Positions 17,487 to 27,240 of a DNA stretch of 64,000 nt are shown piece after piece (position 1 is the stretch's first letter; each line of letters starts with the position of its first letter). The position numbers and the translations under genes were made by a program. The notes beneath the pieces are model-generated. The model did not search any database and was not told the origin of the DNA. It worked only from the letters and a program-made list of their open reading frames with translations. Source of the stretch: Pseudocitrobacter cyperus (GTDB lineage: Bacteria; Pseudomonadota; Gammaproteobacteria; Enterobacterales; Enterobacteriaceae); contig NZ_JAYMYY010000001.1 in assembly GCF_039889165.1 (NCBI RefSeq), forward strand, positions 62,001 through 126,000, given 5' to 3'.

Positions 17487-19298
17487 ATGAATCCTGTGTT
17501 GTTACGCGTAACAAATCGCATTATTGACCGCTCGCGCGATACCCGTTCTGCCTACCTTGAACGCATTAAGCGCGCGAAGACAGAAACCGTTCACCGCTCC
17601 CAACTGGCCTGCGGTAACCTGGCGCACGGTTTTGCGGCTTGTGGGGCGGAAGATAAAGCCTCGCTGAAAAGCATGTTGCGTAACAATATCGCGATCATTA
17701 CCTCCTACAACGACATGCTCTCCGCGCATCAGCCGTATGAACACTACCCGGACGTTATTCGTAAAGCACTGCACAGCGTTAGCGCAGTGGGGCAGGTTGC
17801 GGGCGGCGTTCCGGCAATGTGCGATGGGGTGACTCAGGGCCAGGATGGGATGGAACTCTCTCTGCTGAGCCGTGAAGTGATTGCCATGTCTGCGGCAGTC
17901 GGCCTGTCTCATAACATGTTTGATGGCGCGCTGTACCTCGGCGTCTGTGACAAGATTGTCCCGGGCCTTGCGATGGCGGCACTCTCTTTTGGCCACCTGC
18001 CTTCCGTATTTATTCCATCAGGCCCGATGGCGAGCGGTCTGCCAAACAAAGAAAAAGTGCGTATTCGCCAGCTTTATGCTGAAGGTAAAGTTGACCGCAA
18101 TGCGCTGCTCGATTCAGAAGCGGCCTCTTATCATGCGCCAGGAACCTGTACTTTCTACGGCACGGCGAACACCAACCAGATGGTTATTGAGTTCATGGGT
18201 ATGCAATTGCCGGGTTCCTCTTTCGTCCATCCGGATGCGCCACTGCGCGAAGAACTGACCGCTGCAGCGGCACGCCAGGTCACTCGCATGACCGGGAATG
18301 GCAACGAGTGGATGCCGCTTGGCCAGATGATCGACGAAAAAGTCGTGGTCAACGGTATTGTTGCGCTGCTGGCAACCGGTGGCTCCACCAACCACACTAT
18401 GCACCTGGTGGCCATGGCGCGCGCGGCGGGCATTATTATCAACTGGGATGATTTCTCCGAGATCTCTGACGTGGTTCCGCTGATGGCGCGTCTCTACCCG
18501 AACGGCCCGGCTGATATCAACCACTTCCAGGCTGCGGGCGGTGTACCAGTGCTGGTGCGTGAACTGCTGAAAGGCGGCTTGCTGCATGAAGACGTTAATA
18601 CCGTCGCGGGCTTTGGTCTGTCTCACTACACCATGGAGCCATGGCTGAACAATGGCAAACTGGACTGGCGTGAAGGCGCTAAGGCATCCCTGGATGAAAA
18701 CGTTATCGCCACCTTCGACAAGCCGTTCTCCAAACACGGCGGTACCAAAGTGCTGAGCGGCAACCTTGGTCGCGCAGTGATGAAAACGTCTGCGGTGCCG
18801 GTTGAAAACCAGGTTATCGAAGCGCCGGCGGTGGTTTTTGAGAGTCAGCATGACGTTCTGCCAGCGTTCGAAGCGGGTCTGCTCGATAAAGATTGTGTCG
18901 TTGTGGTTCGTCATCAGGGGCCAAAAGCGAACGGAATGCCAGAATTACATAAACTCATGCCGCCACTTGGTGTATTATTGGACCGTTGTTTCAAAATTGC
19001 GTTAGTAACTGATGGACGACTCTCCGGTGCTTCAGGTAAAGTGCCGTCAGCAATCCATGTTACCCCGGAAGCCTATGACGGTGGTTTGCTGGCGAAAGTT
19101 CGTGACGGCGACATGATCCGCGTTAACGGGCAGACCGGTGAGCTGGCGCTGCTGGTTGATGAAGCCGAGCTGGCCGCTCGTCAACCGCACATTCCTGACC
19201 TGAGCGCCTCCCGTATAGGTACTGGCCGCGAAATGTTCAGTGCGCTGCGTGAGAACCTTTCCGGCGCAGAGCAGGGCGCGACCTGCATTACATTTTAA
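17487..19298 (+). CDS. edd: 6-phosphogluconate dehydratase
   Basis: Dehydrates 6-phosphogluconate to 2-keto-3-deoxy-6-phosphogluconate, using an iron-sulfur cluster of the IlvD/Edd type. The 603 residues match E. coli in length. Cluster-type cysteines are visible in the MCDGVTQGQDG, VCDKIVPG and PGTCTFYGTANT segments. GAGGAG lies upstream of the ATG. eda starts 37 bases after its stop, so the two form an operon. I did not find a convincing GntR or KdgR operator in the 119-base region between the zwf terminator and edd. Confidence 0.98.
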   Translation: MNPVLLRVTNRIIDRSRDTRSAYLERIKRAKTETVHRSQLACGNLAHGFAACGAEDKASLKSMLRNNIAIITSYNDMLSAHQPYEHYPDVIRKALHSVSAVGQVAGGVPAMCDGVTQGQDGMELSLLSREVIAMSAAVGLSHNMFDGALYLGVCDKIVPGLAMAALSFGHLPSVFIPSGPMASGLPNKEKVRIRQLYAEGKVDRNALLDSEAASYHAPGTCTFYGTANTNQMVIEFMGMQLPGSSFVHPDAPLREELTAAAARQVTRMTGNGNEWMPLGQMIDEKVVVNGIVALLATGGSTNHTMHLVAMARAAGIIINWDDFSEISDVVPLMARLYPNGPADINHFQAAGGVPVLVRELLKGGLLHEDVNTVAGFGLSHYTMEPWLNNGKLDWREGAKASLDENVIATFDKPFSKHGGTKVLSGNLGRAVMKTSAVPVENQVIEAPAVVFESQHDVLPAFEAGLLDKDCVVVVRHQGPKANGMPELHKLMPPLGVLLDRCFKIALVTDGRLSGASGKVPSAIHVTPEAYDGGLLAKVRDGDMIRVNGQTGELALLVDEAELAARQPHIPDLSASRIGTGREMFSALRENLSGAEQGATCITF

Positions 19299-19335
19299 GA
19301 TGATACGTTTTTAGATCTGGCGAGAGAATAATCTG

Positions 19336-19977
19336 ATGAAAAACTGGAAAACCACTGCAGAAGCAATCCTGACCACTGGCCCTGTTGTACCGGTTATCGT
19401 AGTGAACAAGCTGGAACATGCTGTACCAATGGCGAAAGCGCTGGTTGCAGGCGGTGTACGCGTTCTGGAAGTGACTCTGCGTACTGCGTGCGCAATGGAC
19501 GCTATCCGTGCGATCGCTAAAGAAGTGCCGGATGCTATCGTGGGCGCGGGTACCGTAACCAACCCACAGCAATTGAAAGAAGTTACCGAAGCTGGCGCGC
19601 AGTTCGCTATCAGCCCGGGCCTGACTGACTCCCTGCTGAAAGCGGCAACTGAAGGTACTATCCCGCTGATCCCAGGTATTAGTTCTGTTTCTGAACTGAT
19701 GCTGGGTATGGATCACGGCCTGAAAGAGTTCAAATTCTTCCCGGCGGAAGCCAACGGCGGCGTGAAAGCGCTGCAGGCGATTGCAGGCCCGTTCTCTCAG
19801 GTTCGTTTCTGCCCGACTGGCGGTATCTCCCTGAAAAACTGCCGTGACTATCTGGCGCTGAAAAGCGTACTGTGCGTGGGTGGTTCCTGGCTGGTTCCGG
19901 CAGATGCGCTGGAAGCGGGCGACTACGATCGCATTACTAAACTGGCTCGTGAAGCGGTAGAAACTGCAACGCTGTAA
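19336..19977 (+). CDS. eda: KDPG/KHG aldolase
   Basis: Splits 2-keto-3-deoxy-6-phosphogluconate into pyruvate and glyceraldehyde 3-phosphate; also handles 2-keto-4-hydroxyglutarate. The 213 residues equal E. coli Eda. The Schiff-base lysine lies in EFKFFPAEANGG, and EVTLRTACAMDAIR supplies the substrate-side glutamate. It is the last gene of edd-eda, followed by a terminator. Confidence 0.98.
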   Translation: MKNWKTTAEAILTTGPVVPVIVVNKLEHAVPMAKALVAGGVRVLEVTLRTACAMDAIRAIAKEVPDAIVGAGTVTNPQQLKEVTEAGAQFAISPGLTDSLLKAATEGTIPLIPGISSVSELMLGMDHGLKEFKFFPAEANGGVKALQAIAGPFSQVRFCPTGGISLKNCRDYLALKSVLCVGGSWLVPADALEAGDYDRITKLAREAVETATL

Positions 19978-20001
19978 GCGTTACCGACAAAGCGAGTGAG
20001 A

Positions 20002-20027
20002 AGCGGGCCATCGGCCCGCTTTTTTTA
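20002..20027 (+). terminator. Rho-independent terminator after eda
   Basis: The stem AGCGGGCC/GGCCCGCT with a three-base loop is followed by seven Ts. Its T run overlaps the stop codon of the convergent purT. Confidence 0.9.
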
Positions 20028-21203
20028 TCCTTTAACAAGCACCGCTGCGGCAGCCGCTTTTGCCTGTTCAATTGCGCCATCTACTGTTTCTGCGGTTGCC
20101 AGCGCCACGCCCATGCGACGTGTGCCGTCAATGTCCGGTTTGCCAAACAGACGCACCTGCACGCCAGCGCCAACGGCCAGGTTAACGTTATCAAACGTCA
20201 CATTCTGGCTCTGCAAACGGGGCAGGATCACCGCCGAGGCCGATGGCCCGTACTGGCGAACGGCACCTACCGGTAAGCCAAGGAATGCGCGAACGTGCAG
20301 GGCAAATTCGGAGAGATCCTGCGAAATCAGCGTCACCATTCCGGTGTCGTGCGGACGCGGAGAGACTTCACTGAAGATCACCTCATCGCCGCAAACAAAC
20401 AGTTCGACGCCAAATAAGCCGTGTCCGCCGAGGGCCAGTACCACTTCGCGGGCAATTGACTGCGCACGCTCCAGCGCCAGCTTGCTCATTTGCTGAGGCT
20501 GCCAGGATTCACGGTAATCACCATCTTCCTGACGGTGACCTACCGGGGCGCAGAAGTGTACGCCATCGACGGCGCTGACCGTCAGCAGGGTTATCTCAAA
20601 ATCAAAATTCACCACACCTTCAACAATGACACGGCCTGCGCCGGCGCGCCCGCCTTGCTGGGCGTATTGCCAGGCGTCGGCAAGCTGCGCTTCAGTGCGA
20701 ATAAAGCTCTGGCCTTTGCCGGAAGAACTCATCACCGGTTTGATGATGCAAGGCAGGCCAATCTCTGTAACCGCTGCACGGAACGCCGCTTCGCTGTCGG
20801 CAAAACGGTAGGCGGATGTCGGAAGTTTAAGCTCTTCCGCCGCCAGGCGACGGATGCCTTCCCGGTTCATGGTGAGCTTTGTCGCACGGGCACACGGCAC
20901 AACTTTTTGCCCCGAGAGCTCCAGTTCAACCAGCATATCCGTGGCGATAGCTTCAATTTCTGGCACGATATAATGCGGCTTTTCCAGCTCGACCAGCGCC
21001 TTGAGTGCCTGACCATCAAGCATATTGATCACATGTGAACGATGCGCGACATGCATCGCTGGCGCATCGGCGTAGCGATCGACAGCAATCACTTCGATCC
21101 CCAGTCGCTGGCATTCGATGGCGACCTCCTTACCGAGTTCGCCAGAACCTAAAAGCATTACGCGCGTCGCCGCCGGACGCAGGGCTGTGCCTAATAAAGT
21201 CAT
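20025..21203 (-). CDS. purT: Formate-dependent GAR transformylase PurT
   Basis: ATP-grasp enzyme of purine synthesis that makes formyl-GAR from formate, ATP and GAR. The ATG at 21203 (MTLLGTALRPAATRVMLLGSGELGKE) gives 392 residues as in E. coli. ATP-grasp elements include IIKPVMSSSGKGQSF and FGVELFVCGDEVIFSEVSPRPHDTG. A PurR-type box lies 40 bases upstream. yebG and yebF, which lie next to purT in E. coli, are absent here. Confidence 0.97.
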   Translation of the reverse strand: MTLLGTALRPAATRVMLLGSGELGKEVAIECQRLGIEVIAVDRYADAPAMHVAHRSHVINMLDGQALKALVELEKPHYIVPEIEAIATDMLVELELSGQKVVPCARATKLTMNREGIRRLAAEELKLPTSAYRFADSEAAFRAAVTEIGLPCIIKPVMSSSGKGQSFIRTEAQLADAWQYAQQGGRAGAGRVIVEGVVNFDFEITLLTVSAVDGVHFCAPVGHRQEDGDYRESWQPQQMSKLALERAQSIAREVVLALGGHGLFGVELFVCGDEVIFSEVSPRPHDTGMVTLISQDLSEFALHVRAFLGLPVGAVRQYGPSASAVILPRLQSQNVTFDNVNLAVGAGVQVRLFGKPDIDGTRRMGVALATAETVDGAIEQAKAAAAAVLVKG

Positions 21204-21242
21204 TGCATTTTCCATCATCTGTCAACATTTCGCGCATTATAA

Positions 21243-21258
21243 ACGAAAACGTTTGCGT
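21243..21258. promoter_or_regulatory. PurR operator before purT
   Basis: ACGAAAACGTTTGCGT matches the PurR consensus ACGCAAACGTTTGCGT at 15 of 16 positions, in the spacer between purT and the divergent yebE. Confidence 0.85.
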
Positions 21259-21383
21259 CTGTCTTGTCATCGGCGTGAGGCGCACGTTATCCGCGTTAAT
21301 TTGCGGATCTTTATGCAGCGCAGACATATCCTGACAACGACTCGCTTAGGCTGGATTGCTACTACCATTCTACGGGAGGTCAT

Positions 21384-22025
21384 ATGTCTGGCTGGCTTAA
21401 TCAATTGCAATCGCTTCTTGGGCAAAAATCGGGTGAGGGGAAAAAGGATCTCAGCCAAATGTTGGTGCCGGGCGCATTGGGCGGACTGGCTGGGTTACTG
21501 GTTGCCAGTAAGTCGTCGCGTAAAATGCTGGCGAAGTATGGCACCGGCGCGCTGTTAGTGGGCGGCGGGGCGGTGGCTGGCAGCGTTTTGTGGAATAAAT
21601 ACAAAGATAAATTACGTGGCGACCCGCAAGCAGAGACGAAGTACGGTGAACCGGCGGCTCCGCTGGATGTGCGCACAGAGCGTCTGATTCTGGCGCTGGT
21701 GTTTGCGGCGAAGAGCGATGGGCATATTGACGCCAAAGAGCAGGCGGCGATTGAACAACAACTGCGTGAAGCTGGTGTGGAAGAGCAGGGGCGTGCGCTT
21801 ATCGCACAGGCGATAGCACAGCCGCTCGACCCGGAGCGCCTGGCGCGCGATGTGCATAATGAGGAAGAGGCGCTGGAACTCTACTTCGTTAGCTGCGCAG
21901 CCATTGATATCGACCACTTTATGGAGCGCAGTTATCTCAATGCGTTGGGGGATGCGCTTAAGCTGCCAGTTGAGGTGCGCGAAGGTATTGAGCAGGATTT
22001 GCAGCAGCAAAAACAGCAACTTTGA
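21384..22025 (+). CDS. yebE: Inner membrane DUF533 protein YebE
   Basis: A 213-residue homologue of E. coli YebE (219). Glycine-rich hydrophobic stretches at about residues 28-41 and 54-67 (LGGLAGLLVA; GALLVGGGAVAG) may insert in the membrane. The C-terminal half is a TerB-like helical domain (RLILALVFAAKSDGHIDAKEQAAIE). In E. coli yebE responds to envelope stress; function is unknown. A good GGGAGG site precedes the ATG. Confidence 0.92.
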   Translation: MSGWLNQLQSLLGQKSGEGKKDLSQMLVPGALGGLAGLLVASKSSRKMLAKYGTGALLVGGGAVAGSVLWNKYKDKLRGDPQAETKYGEPAAPLDVRTERLILALVFAAKSDGHIDAKEQAAIEQQLREAGVEEQGRALIAQAIAQPLDPERLARDVHNEEEALELYFVSCAAIDIDHFMERSYLNALGDALKLPVEVREGIEQDLQQQKQQL

Positions 22026-22107
22026 ATATCTTGTCACAGGTTTCGCTTGCATCGTCTGTCAATTTGTCCACCCTTATAGAGTGTGACTAATACAGAAGAA
22101 TAATGAG

Positions 22108-24168
22108 ATGCCGCCAAAAGCGAAAAAAATTCCCCACGCCATGACGCTACATGGCGATACGCGTATCGACAACTATTTCTGGCTGCGTGACGACAGTCGC
22201 ACGCAGCCAGAGGTTCTCGATTATCTGCATCAGGAAAATGATTACGGGAAAACGGTGATGGATTCCCGGCGCGAACTCCAGGAGCGCGTGCTGAAGGAGA
22301 TTATCGATCGTATCCCTCAGCGCGAAGAGTCTGCGCCCTATACGAAAAATGGTTATCGCTATCGCCAGATTTATGAGCCGGGCTGCGAGTATGCGATTTA
22401 TCAGCGCCAGTCGGTGCAGAAAGGGGAGTGGGAAGCGTGGGAGTTATTGCTTGATGCTAATCAACGTGCTGCCCACAGCGAGTTTTACACCCTCGGCGGG
22501 ATGACCATTTCGCCAGATAATGCGCTGCTGGCAATCACCGAGGATTATCTTTCCCGACGTCAGTATGGCCTGCGTTTTTGTAATCTGCTGACGGGGAACT
22601 GGTATCCCGAAGTGCTGGAGAATGTCTCTCCGGGCATCGTGTGGGTTAATGATTCGCAAACGCTCTATTACGTTCGCAAGCACCCTACCACGCTTCTGCC
22701 ATGGCAGGTATGGCGACACACTATCGGTACGCCCGCACAGCAGGATACGCTGGTGTATGAGGAGAAGGACGATACCTTTTACGTCAGTTTGCATAAAACC
22801 TCCTCACAGCACTATATAGTTATCGCGCTCTCCAGTGCCACCACCAGCGAAATGCGTCTGCTTGATGCCGAACTGCCGGATGCGGAACCTATTATCTTCC
22901 TGCCGCGACGTAAGGATCATGAATACAGCGTCGATCACTTCCAGCATAACTTCTATATTCGCTCGAACCGTGAAGGGAAAAATTTTGGTCTTTATCGCAG
23001 TAAAGTGCGTGATGAAACACAGTGGCAGACACTGATCCCCGCCCGCGATGATGTGATGCTGGAGAGTTTTACCCTGTTTACCGACTGGCTGGTGCTGGAG
23101 GAGCGGCAGCGCGGTCTGACCAGCCTGCGGCAGATTAATCGCCATACCCATGAAGAAACCGGCATCGCTTTTGATGACCCGGCGTATGTGACCTGGGTGG
23201 CCTATAACCCTGAACCGGAAACTTCCCGCTTGCGTTATGGGTATTCATCGATGACCACGCCCGATACGTTGTTTGAACTGGATATGGATACCGGCGAGCG
23301 GCAGGTATTGAAACAACAGGAAGTGAAGGGCTTTGATGCCGCGCTTTATCAAAGTGAGCATCACTGGATCACCGTGCGTGATGGCGTGGAAGTGCCGGTA
23401 TCTCTGGTTTATCATCGCGAACATTTCCGTAAAGGGAAAAATCCGCTGTTGGTGTACGGCTATGGGTCGTATGGTGCCAGCATGGATGCTGATTTCAGCA
23501 GTAGCCGCCTGAGCCTGCTCGACCGTGGGTTTGTCTACGCAATTGCCCACGTGCGCGGAGGCGGGGAACTTGGCCAGCAATGGTATGAAGATGGTAAATT
23601 CCTGAAGAAGAAAAACACGTTTACCGATTATCTGGATGTTACCGATGCGCTGCTGGCGCAGGGTTACGGCGATGCGAAACTCTGTTATGGGATGGGGGGC
23701 AGCGCGGGAGGAATGCTGATGGGCGCCGCAATCAATATGCGGCCTGAGCTGTTCCACGGCGTCGTCGCCCAGGTGCCTTTTGTTGATGTCGTCACCACCA
23801 TGCTGGATGAGTCTATTCCACTGACGACGGGCGAGTTTGAAGAGTGGGGCGATCCGCGGGATGAAACCTACTATCACTATATGAAGTCGTACAGCCCTTA
23901 CGATAACGTGCAGCCGATGGCGTATCCACATATGCTGGTGACTACCGGGCTGCACGATTCCCAGGTGCAATACTGGGAACCGGCAAAATGGGTGGCGAAA
24001 TTGCGCGAGCAGAAAACCGACGACAATCTTTTACTGCTATGTACGGATATGGACTCCGGGCATGGCGGCAAGTCGGGACGCTTCAAAAGCTATGAAGGCG
24101 TGGCGCTTGAGTTTACGTTCCTGATTGCGCTGGCACAGGGGACGCTACCCGGCAGAACGGCGCGGTAA
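22108..24168 (+). CDS. ptrB: Oligopeptidase B (protease II)
   Basis: Cytoplasmic serine peptidase of the S9 prolyl oligopeptidase family; cleaves peptides after Lys or Arg. The 686 residues match the E. coli length. An N-terminal seven-blade propeller is followed by an alpha/beta hydrolase domain with the nucleophile serine in GGSAGGML, the Asp in GLHDSQV and the His in SGHGGKSG. The ATG at 22108 has only a weak upstream site (AATAATGAG). Its stop is one base from the convergent exoX stop. Confidence 0.97.
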   Translation: MPPKAKKIPHAMTLHGDTRIDNYFWLRDDSRTQPEVLDYLHQENDYGKTVMDSRRELQERVLKEIIDRIPQREESAPYTKNGYRYRQIYEPGCEYAIYQRQSVQKGEWEAWELLLDANQRAAHSEFYTLGGMTISPDNALLAITEDYLSRRQYGLRFCNLLTGNWYPEVLENVSPGIVWVNDSQTLYYVRKHPTTLLPWQVWRHTIGTPAQQDTLVYEEKDDTFYVSLHKTSSQHYIVIALSSATTSEMRLLDAELPDAEPIIFLPRRKDHEYSVDHFQHNFYIRSNREGKNFGLYRSKVRDETQWQTLIPARDDVMLESFTLFTDWLVLEERQRGLTSLRQINRHTHEETGIAFDDPAYVTWVAYNPEPETSRLRYGYSSMTTPDTLFELDMDTGERQVLKQQEVKGFDAALYQSEHHWITVRDGVEVPVSLVYHREHFRKGKNPLLVYGYGSYGASMDADFSSSRLSLLDRGFVYAIAHVRGGGELGQQWYEDGKFLKKKNTFTDYLDVTDALLAQGYGDAKLCYGMGGSAGGMLMGAAINMRPELFHGVVAQVPFVDVVTTMLDESIPLTTGEFEEWGDPRDETYYHYMKSYSPYDNVQPMAYPHMLVTTGLHDSQVQYWEPAKWVAKLREQKTDDNLLLLCTDMDSGHGGKSGRFKSYEGVALEFTFLIALAQGTLPGRTAR

Positions 24169-24169
24169 A

Positions 24170-24829
24170 CTACTCACCCAGATAGTGCTTTAAGGTCAGG
24201 CGTAATTCCGGGCTCATCCGATCCAGGTTGTTGAATAACCAACGCAAATAACCTGGATCGTTCTCCGCGATTTCAGCAACCTCTTTACCGCGATATTTAC
24301 CAAAGGTGAAAGTACGCAGTAAGGCGGGACGCCCGGTGACCTCTGCCATTTGATCCGGCGACCAACCTGAAACCTGAATAATATCAATCAGCAGGGCCGC
24401 CGTAATATAACAATCGTAAAGCGCCCGGTGATGATGCAGACCCGGCGGCGTGACCACGCTCAGTTTCCGGGATTTGTAGAGCGCCATATTGCTGTATTTG
24501 ATTCCAGGCCACAGTCGACGCGCCATTTTCATGGTGCAGATCCACTCGCCGTTCATCTCCGGCAGCACGCGACGATCGAAACTGGCGTTATGCGCGACAT
24601 ACCACGGGCTGCCCTGATAAACAGGCAGCACTTCTTCAATCCATGGTTTGTCGGCAACCATCTCTTCGGTGATGCGATGTATAGCCATTGCCTGCGGGCT
24701 GATGGGGCGATCAGGACGCACAAGGTGACTCATTGGGTTGGTGATTTTCCCATCAACGACATCCACAGAGGCTATCTCAACGACGCCTCCCTGCAGGTCG
24801 CAGGTTTCGGTATCGATCACGCGTAACAT
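24170..24829 (-). CDS. exoX: Exodeoxyribonuclease X
   Basis: DEDDh-type 3'-5' exonuclease acting in mismatch repair and other DNA repair. The 219 residues begin MLRVIDTETCDL (ExoI, Asp and Glu), with HNASFDR (ExoII) and HHRALYDCYIT (ExoIII). The C-terminal TFGKYRGKEVAEIAENDPGY segment is also seen in E. coli ExoX. It is followed (transcription leftward) by ptrB converging on it and preceded by yobB. Confidence 0.96.
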   Translation of the reverse strand: MLRVIDTETCDLQGGVVEIASVDVVDGKITNPMSHLVRPDRPISPQAMAIHRITEEMVADKPWIEEVLPVYQGSPWYVAHNASFDRRVLPEMNGEWICTMKMARRLWPGIKYSNMALYKSRKLSVVTPPGLHHHRALYDCYITAALLIDIIQVSGWSPDQMAEVTGRPALLRTFTFGKYRGKEVAEIAENDPGYLRWLFNNLDRMSPELRLTLKHYLGE

Positions 24830-24852
24830 GGCTTACTCCCGGCCAAAAGAAC

Positions 24853-25521
24853 CTAGCGTAATGGAATGATGTCACCTTGCCAACCCTGGGCGCTTTTTCT
24901 GCCAGTCACTAACAGTTCGCCCTGGTCTGCGCGAACGATTAATTGCCCGGTTTCATCCCACAGCGCGCTGCCGCCGGAAAAATAGTCGCAACTGTAGTTT
25001 GATTTCAGTACCGCGATGGCATGCTTGCGGGCGAACCATTGCAGACGCTGGGTGTTAAGGCTCTGCTGCGACTCCACCGTGCTGGTTAGCGTGGCTAAGA
25101 GCGAGGCCTGGGGTGCAAGGTCGCAGCCGTCATTATTGAGGTTAAAAACGCTGATATAGTGCGATTCAGGCGTGAGACAGGTACCGTTTCCCTGCAGGCA
25201 GGTGTAGGGCTTCAGGGCATCGGGCGCGAATATCGCGACACCTTTTCGCCGCTGGCCGTTTTCCTCAACGGGTAGCCCTGCGATGATCGTCATCTGATGA
25301 CGCCGGGCTGCATCGGTTAACGGTTGCAACTGAGCATCACTGAGAGGCGAGGGGAGTTCCTGCTTATCATTCGGGCCCGTCAGTGACAGTTCAGGGAAAA
25401 TTAATACCTTGCAATCAAGGTGAGCGGCAGCGTCAATAAAACGCAGATGATGGGCGATATTTTCGGCGATACTGCCGTCCCGTGGTGCATATTGCGCTGC
25501 AGCGATAGACCATGCCAGCAT
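24853..25521 (-). CDS. yobB: Carbon-nitrogen hydrolase superfamily protein YobB
   Basis: Nitrilase-type fold, probably an amidase, with the Glu of FPELSLTG and the Cys region SNYSCDYFSGGSALW visible. I chose the ATG at 25521, preceded by AAGGAAG at 7 bases, which gives 222 residues (E. coli about 218). The frame extends six codons further but lacks a ribosome site. The substrate is unknown. It lies 23 bases upstream of exoX on the same strand. Confidence 0.9.
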   Translation of the reverse strand: MLAWSIAAAQYAPRDGSIAENIAHHLRFIDAAAHLDCKVLIFPELSLTGPNDKQELPSPLSDAQLQPLTDAARRHQMTIIAGLPVEENGQRRKGVAIFAPDALKPYTCLQGNGTCLTPESHYISVFNLNNDGCDLAPQASLLATLTSTVESQQSLNTQRLQWFARKHAIAVLKSNYSCDYFSGGSALWDETGQLIVRADQGELLVTGRKSAQGWQGDIIPLR

Positions 25522-25619
25522 AGTTGCTTCCTTCAACAAGAGGTCAGGGGGTCGTTACTTCAGAATTTCCCTAGAAGTTTACACCGATCGCCGTAAGGAA
25601 GTGTAACCATGGGTAAGAA

Positions 25620-25850
25620 TTATTTTTGTTTCGGTTCGTAAGGCAAACGAGACAGCGAAACGGAAGCCAGACGATGGGCAATTAAACGCTCGCGAAACCA
25701 GTCGCGCAGGTGTTCGGGTTGTTCACGCTCTACCACCTCTGCGATGACCGGCATGTTATAACGCTCCTTAAAGGCAACGCCAGCGGCGGCCAGATCAACG
25801 TTAACTTTGTCCATCTCATGCTGAGGAAGTTTTGCCAGATTTGTATGCAT
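25620..25850 (-). CDS. holE: DNA polymerase III theta subunit
   Basis: The small 76-residue subunit that binds the epsilon proofreading subunit of DNA polymerase III. The sequence MHTNLAKLPQHEMDKVNVDLAAAGVAFKERYNMP is the HolE signature, and the length equals E. coli. GGAGAG lies upstream of the ATG. Flanked by yobB and the divergent yobA, as in E. coli. Confidence 0.97.
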   Translation of the reverse strand: MHTNLAKLPQHEMDKVNVDLAAAGVAFKERYNMPVIAEVVEREQPEHLRDWFRERLIAHRLASVSLSRLPYEPKQK

Positions 25851-25986
25851 CAGATTCTCTCCTTTTCAGGGCGCAACGTTACTTATAGTCTCGTAGAATG
25901 GCAAGCTTAATGGCGGCTTATCTCGACTCGGGAATTATACAAGGTTATTCTTTCTGCTACATCCATAACAAAAGGGAATGAACAAT

Positions 25987-26361
25987 ATGGGAAACATGTC
26001 TGCTCGCGCCTTCAGCGCTATGCTTTTTCTGACCTGCTCACTCTCTGCGCCAGGCGTCTGGGCTCATGCCCATTTGCAACAGCAAACGCCAGCGGCGGAC
26101 AGTGAAATCACTGCGACACCGCAGTCGCTGACGCTCAATTTTTCAGAAGGTGTTGAATCGCGCTTTAGTGCAATAACCGTCACCGATCCTGAGGGGAAGA
26201 CGGTTGATACGGGCAAAGTGGTTCGCAGTGAAACGAACAAAGCGGAACTGAGTATCCCGTTTAACCAGCCGTTGTCGGCCGGGGTTTACACCGTCAAGTG
26301 GCATGTGGTGTCGGTTGATGGCCATAAAACCCAGGGCCATTATCAGTTTCGCGTGAAATAA
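25987..26361 (+). CDS. yobA: CopC-like periplasmic protein YobA
   Basis: CopC-family protein (124 residues from the ATG at 25987, equal to E. coli YobA) with a signal peptide ending ...GVWA-HAHL. Mature His1 and the C-terminal WHVVSVDGHKTQGHY supply the usual copper-type ligands. An in-frame ATG at 25978 is too close to its AAAGGGA site, so I prefer the later start. It is followed after one base by yebZ. A role in copper handling is inferred from the family. Confidence 0.93.
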   Translation: MGNMSARAFSAMLFLTCSLSAPGVWAHAHLQQQTPAADSEITATPQSLTLNFSEGVESRFSAITVTDPEGKTVDTGKVVRSETNKAELSIPFNQPLSAGVYTVKWHVVSVDGHKTQGHYQFRVK

Positions 26362-26362
26362 G

Positions 26363-27226
26363 ATGCTGACGACGTTCTACGTTGGATTACGTTTTGTTCA
26401 TTTCGCCGCCCTTATCTCCGTGCTGGGCTGTGCGCTCTATGGCGGCTGGTGGGCGCCTGCGGCGCTGCGGCGTCTGTTTACCCAGCGTTTTTCTCAACTG
26501 ATTCACTCCTCATTACTGGTTGGTACCGTGTCGGCGGTGCTGATGATGATGGTGCAGGGGGGATTAATGGGCGATGGCTGGGGAGACGTCTGGCAGCCGG
26601 ACGTGTGGCTGGCTGTTGCGACGACGCAGTTTGGCAGCGTCTGGATCTGGCAGATTGTGCTGGCCGGCGTAGCGCTGGTCGTTGGCTGGGTGAAACCGCG
26701 CCAGATGATGCGGTTGTTGCTTCTCCTGACCGCCGCACAGTTTATTTTACTGGCCGGAACCGGGCATTCGGCGATGCGTGACGGGATCATGGGGGCGATT
26801 CAGCGGAGTAACCACGCGCTGCATCTCCTCTTCGCCGCAAGCTGGCTCGGCGGACTGCCGCCTTTTCTTTACTGTCTGCGGCTGGCAAAGGGACGCTGGC
26901 GGCAGGCGGCCATCTATACCATGATGCGTTTTTCGCGCTACGGGCATGTGGCTGTGGCGGGCGTGGTGCTGACGGGGGTTATTAATGCGTTGCTCATCCA
27001 GAACGGCTGGCCGCTGGATACCGCTTATAGCCGGATGTTGCTGATAAAATGCGCGCTGGTGGCGGTGATGGTGGTCATTGCGCTGGTGAACCGCTATGTT
27101 GTGGTGCCGCGAATGGCGCAGTCGACGACACAACGTTTTTTCCTGCGAGCGACGCAGATGGAACTTGTTCTTGGGGCGCTGGTACTGGCATCTGTCAGTC
27201 TGTTCGCTACATGGGAACCTTTTTAA
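26363..27226 (+). CDS. yebZ: CopD-family inner membrane protein YebZ
   Basis: A 287-residue polytopic membrane protein (E. coli 290) with about eight hydrophobic helices and the CopD-family histidines (RFVHFAAL near the N terminus, SNHALHLLFAASWLGG in the middle). It probably moves copper across the inner membrane or accepts it from YobA. It starts one base after yobA and precedes yebY. Confidence 0.93.
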   Translation: MLTTFYVGLRFVHFAALISVLGCALYGGWWAPAALRRLFTQRFSQLIHSSLLVGTVSAVLMMMVQGGLMGDGWGDVWQPDVWLAVATTQFGSVWIWQIVLAGVALVVGWVKPRQMMRLLLLLTAAQFILLAGTGHSAMRDGIMGAIQRSNHALHLLFAASWLGGLPPFLYCLRLAKGRWRQAAIYTMMRFSRYGHVAVAGVVLTGVINALLIQNGWPLDTAYSRMLLIKCALVAVMVVIALVNRYVVVPRMAQSTTQRFFLRATQMELVLGALVLASVSLFATWEPF

Positions 27227-27240
27227 ACAATGGCGAAGAT

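Noticed and set aside
27049..27240. Upstream extension of the yebY frame into yebZ
   Set aside because: The yebY signal peptide starts at 27241, and the extension lies inside the conserved end of yebZ.
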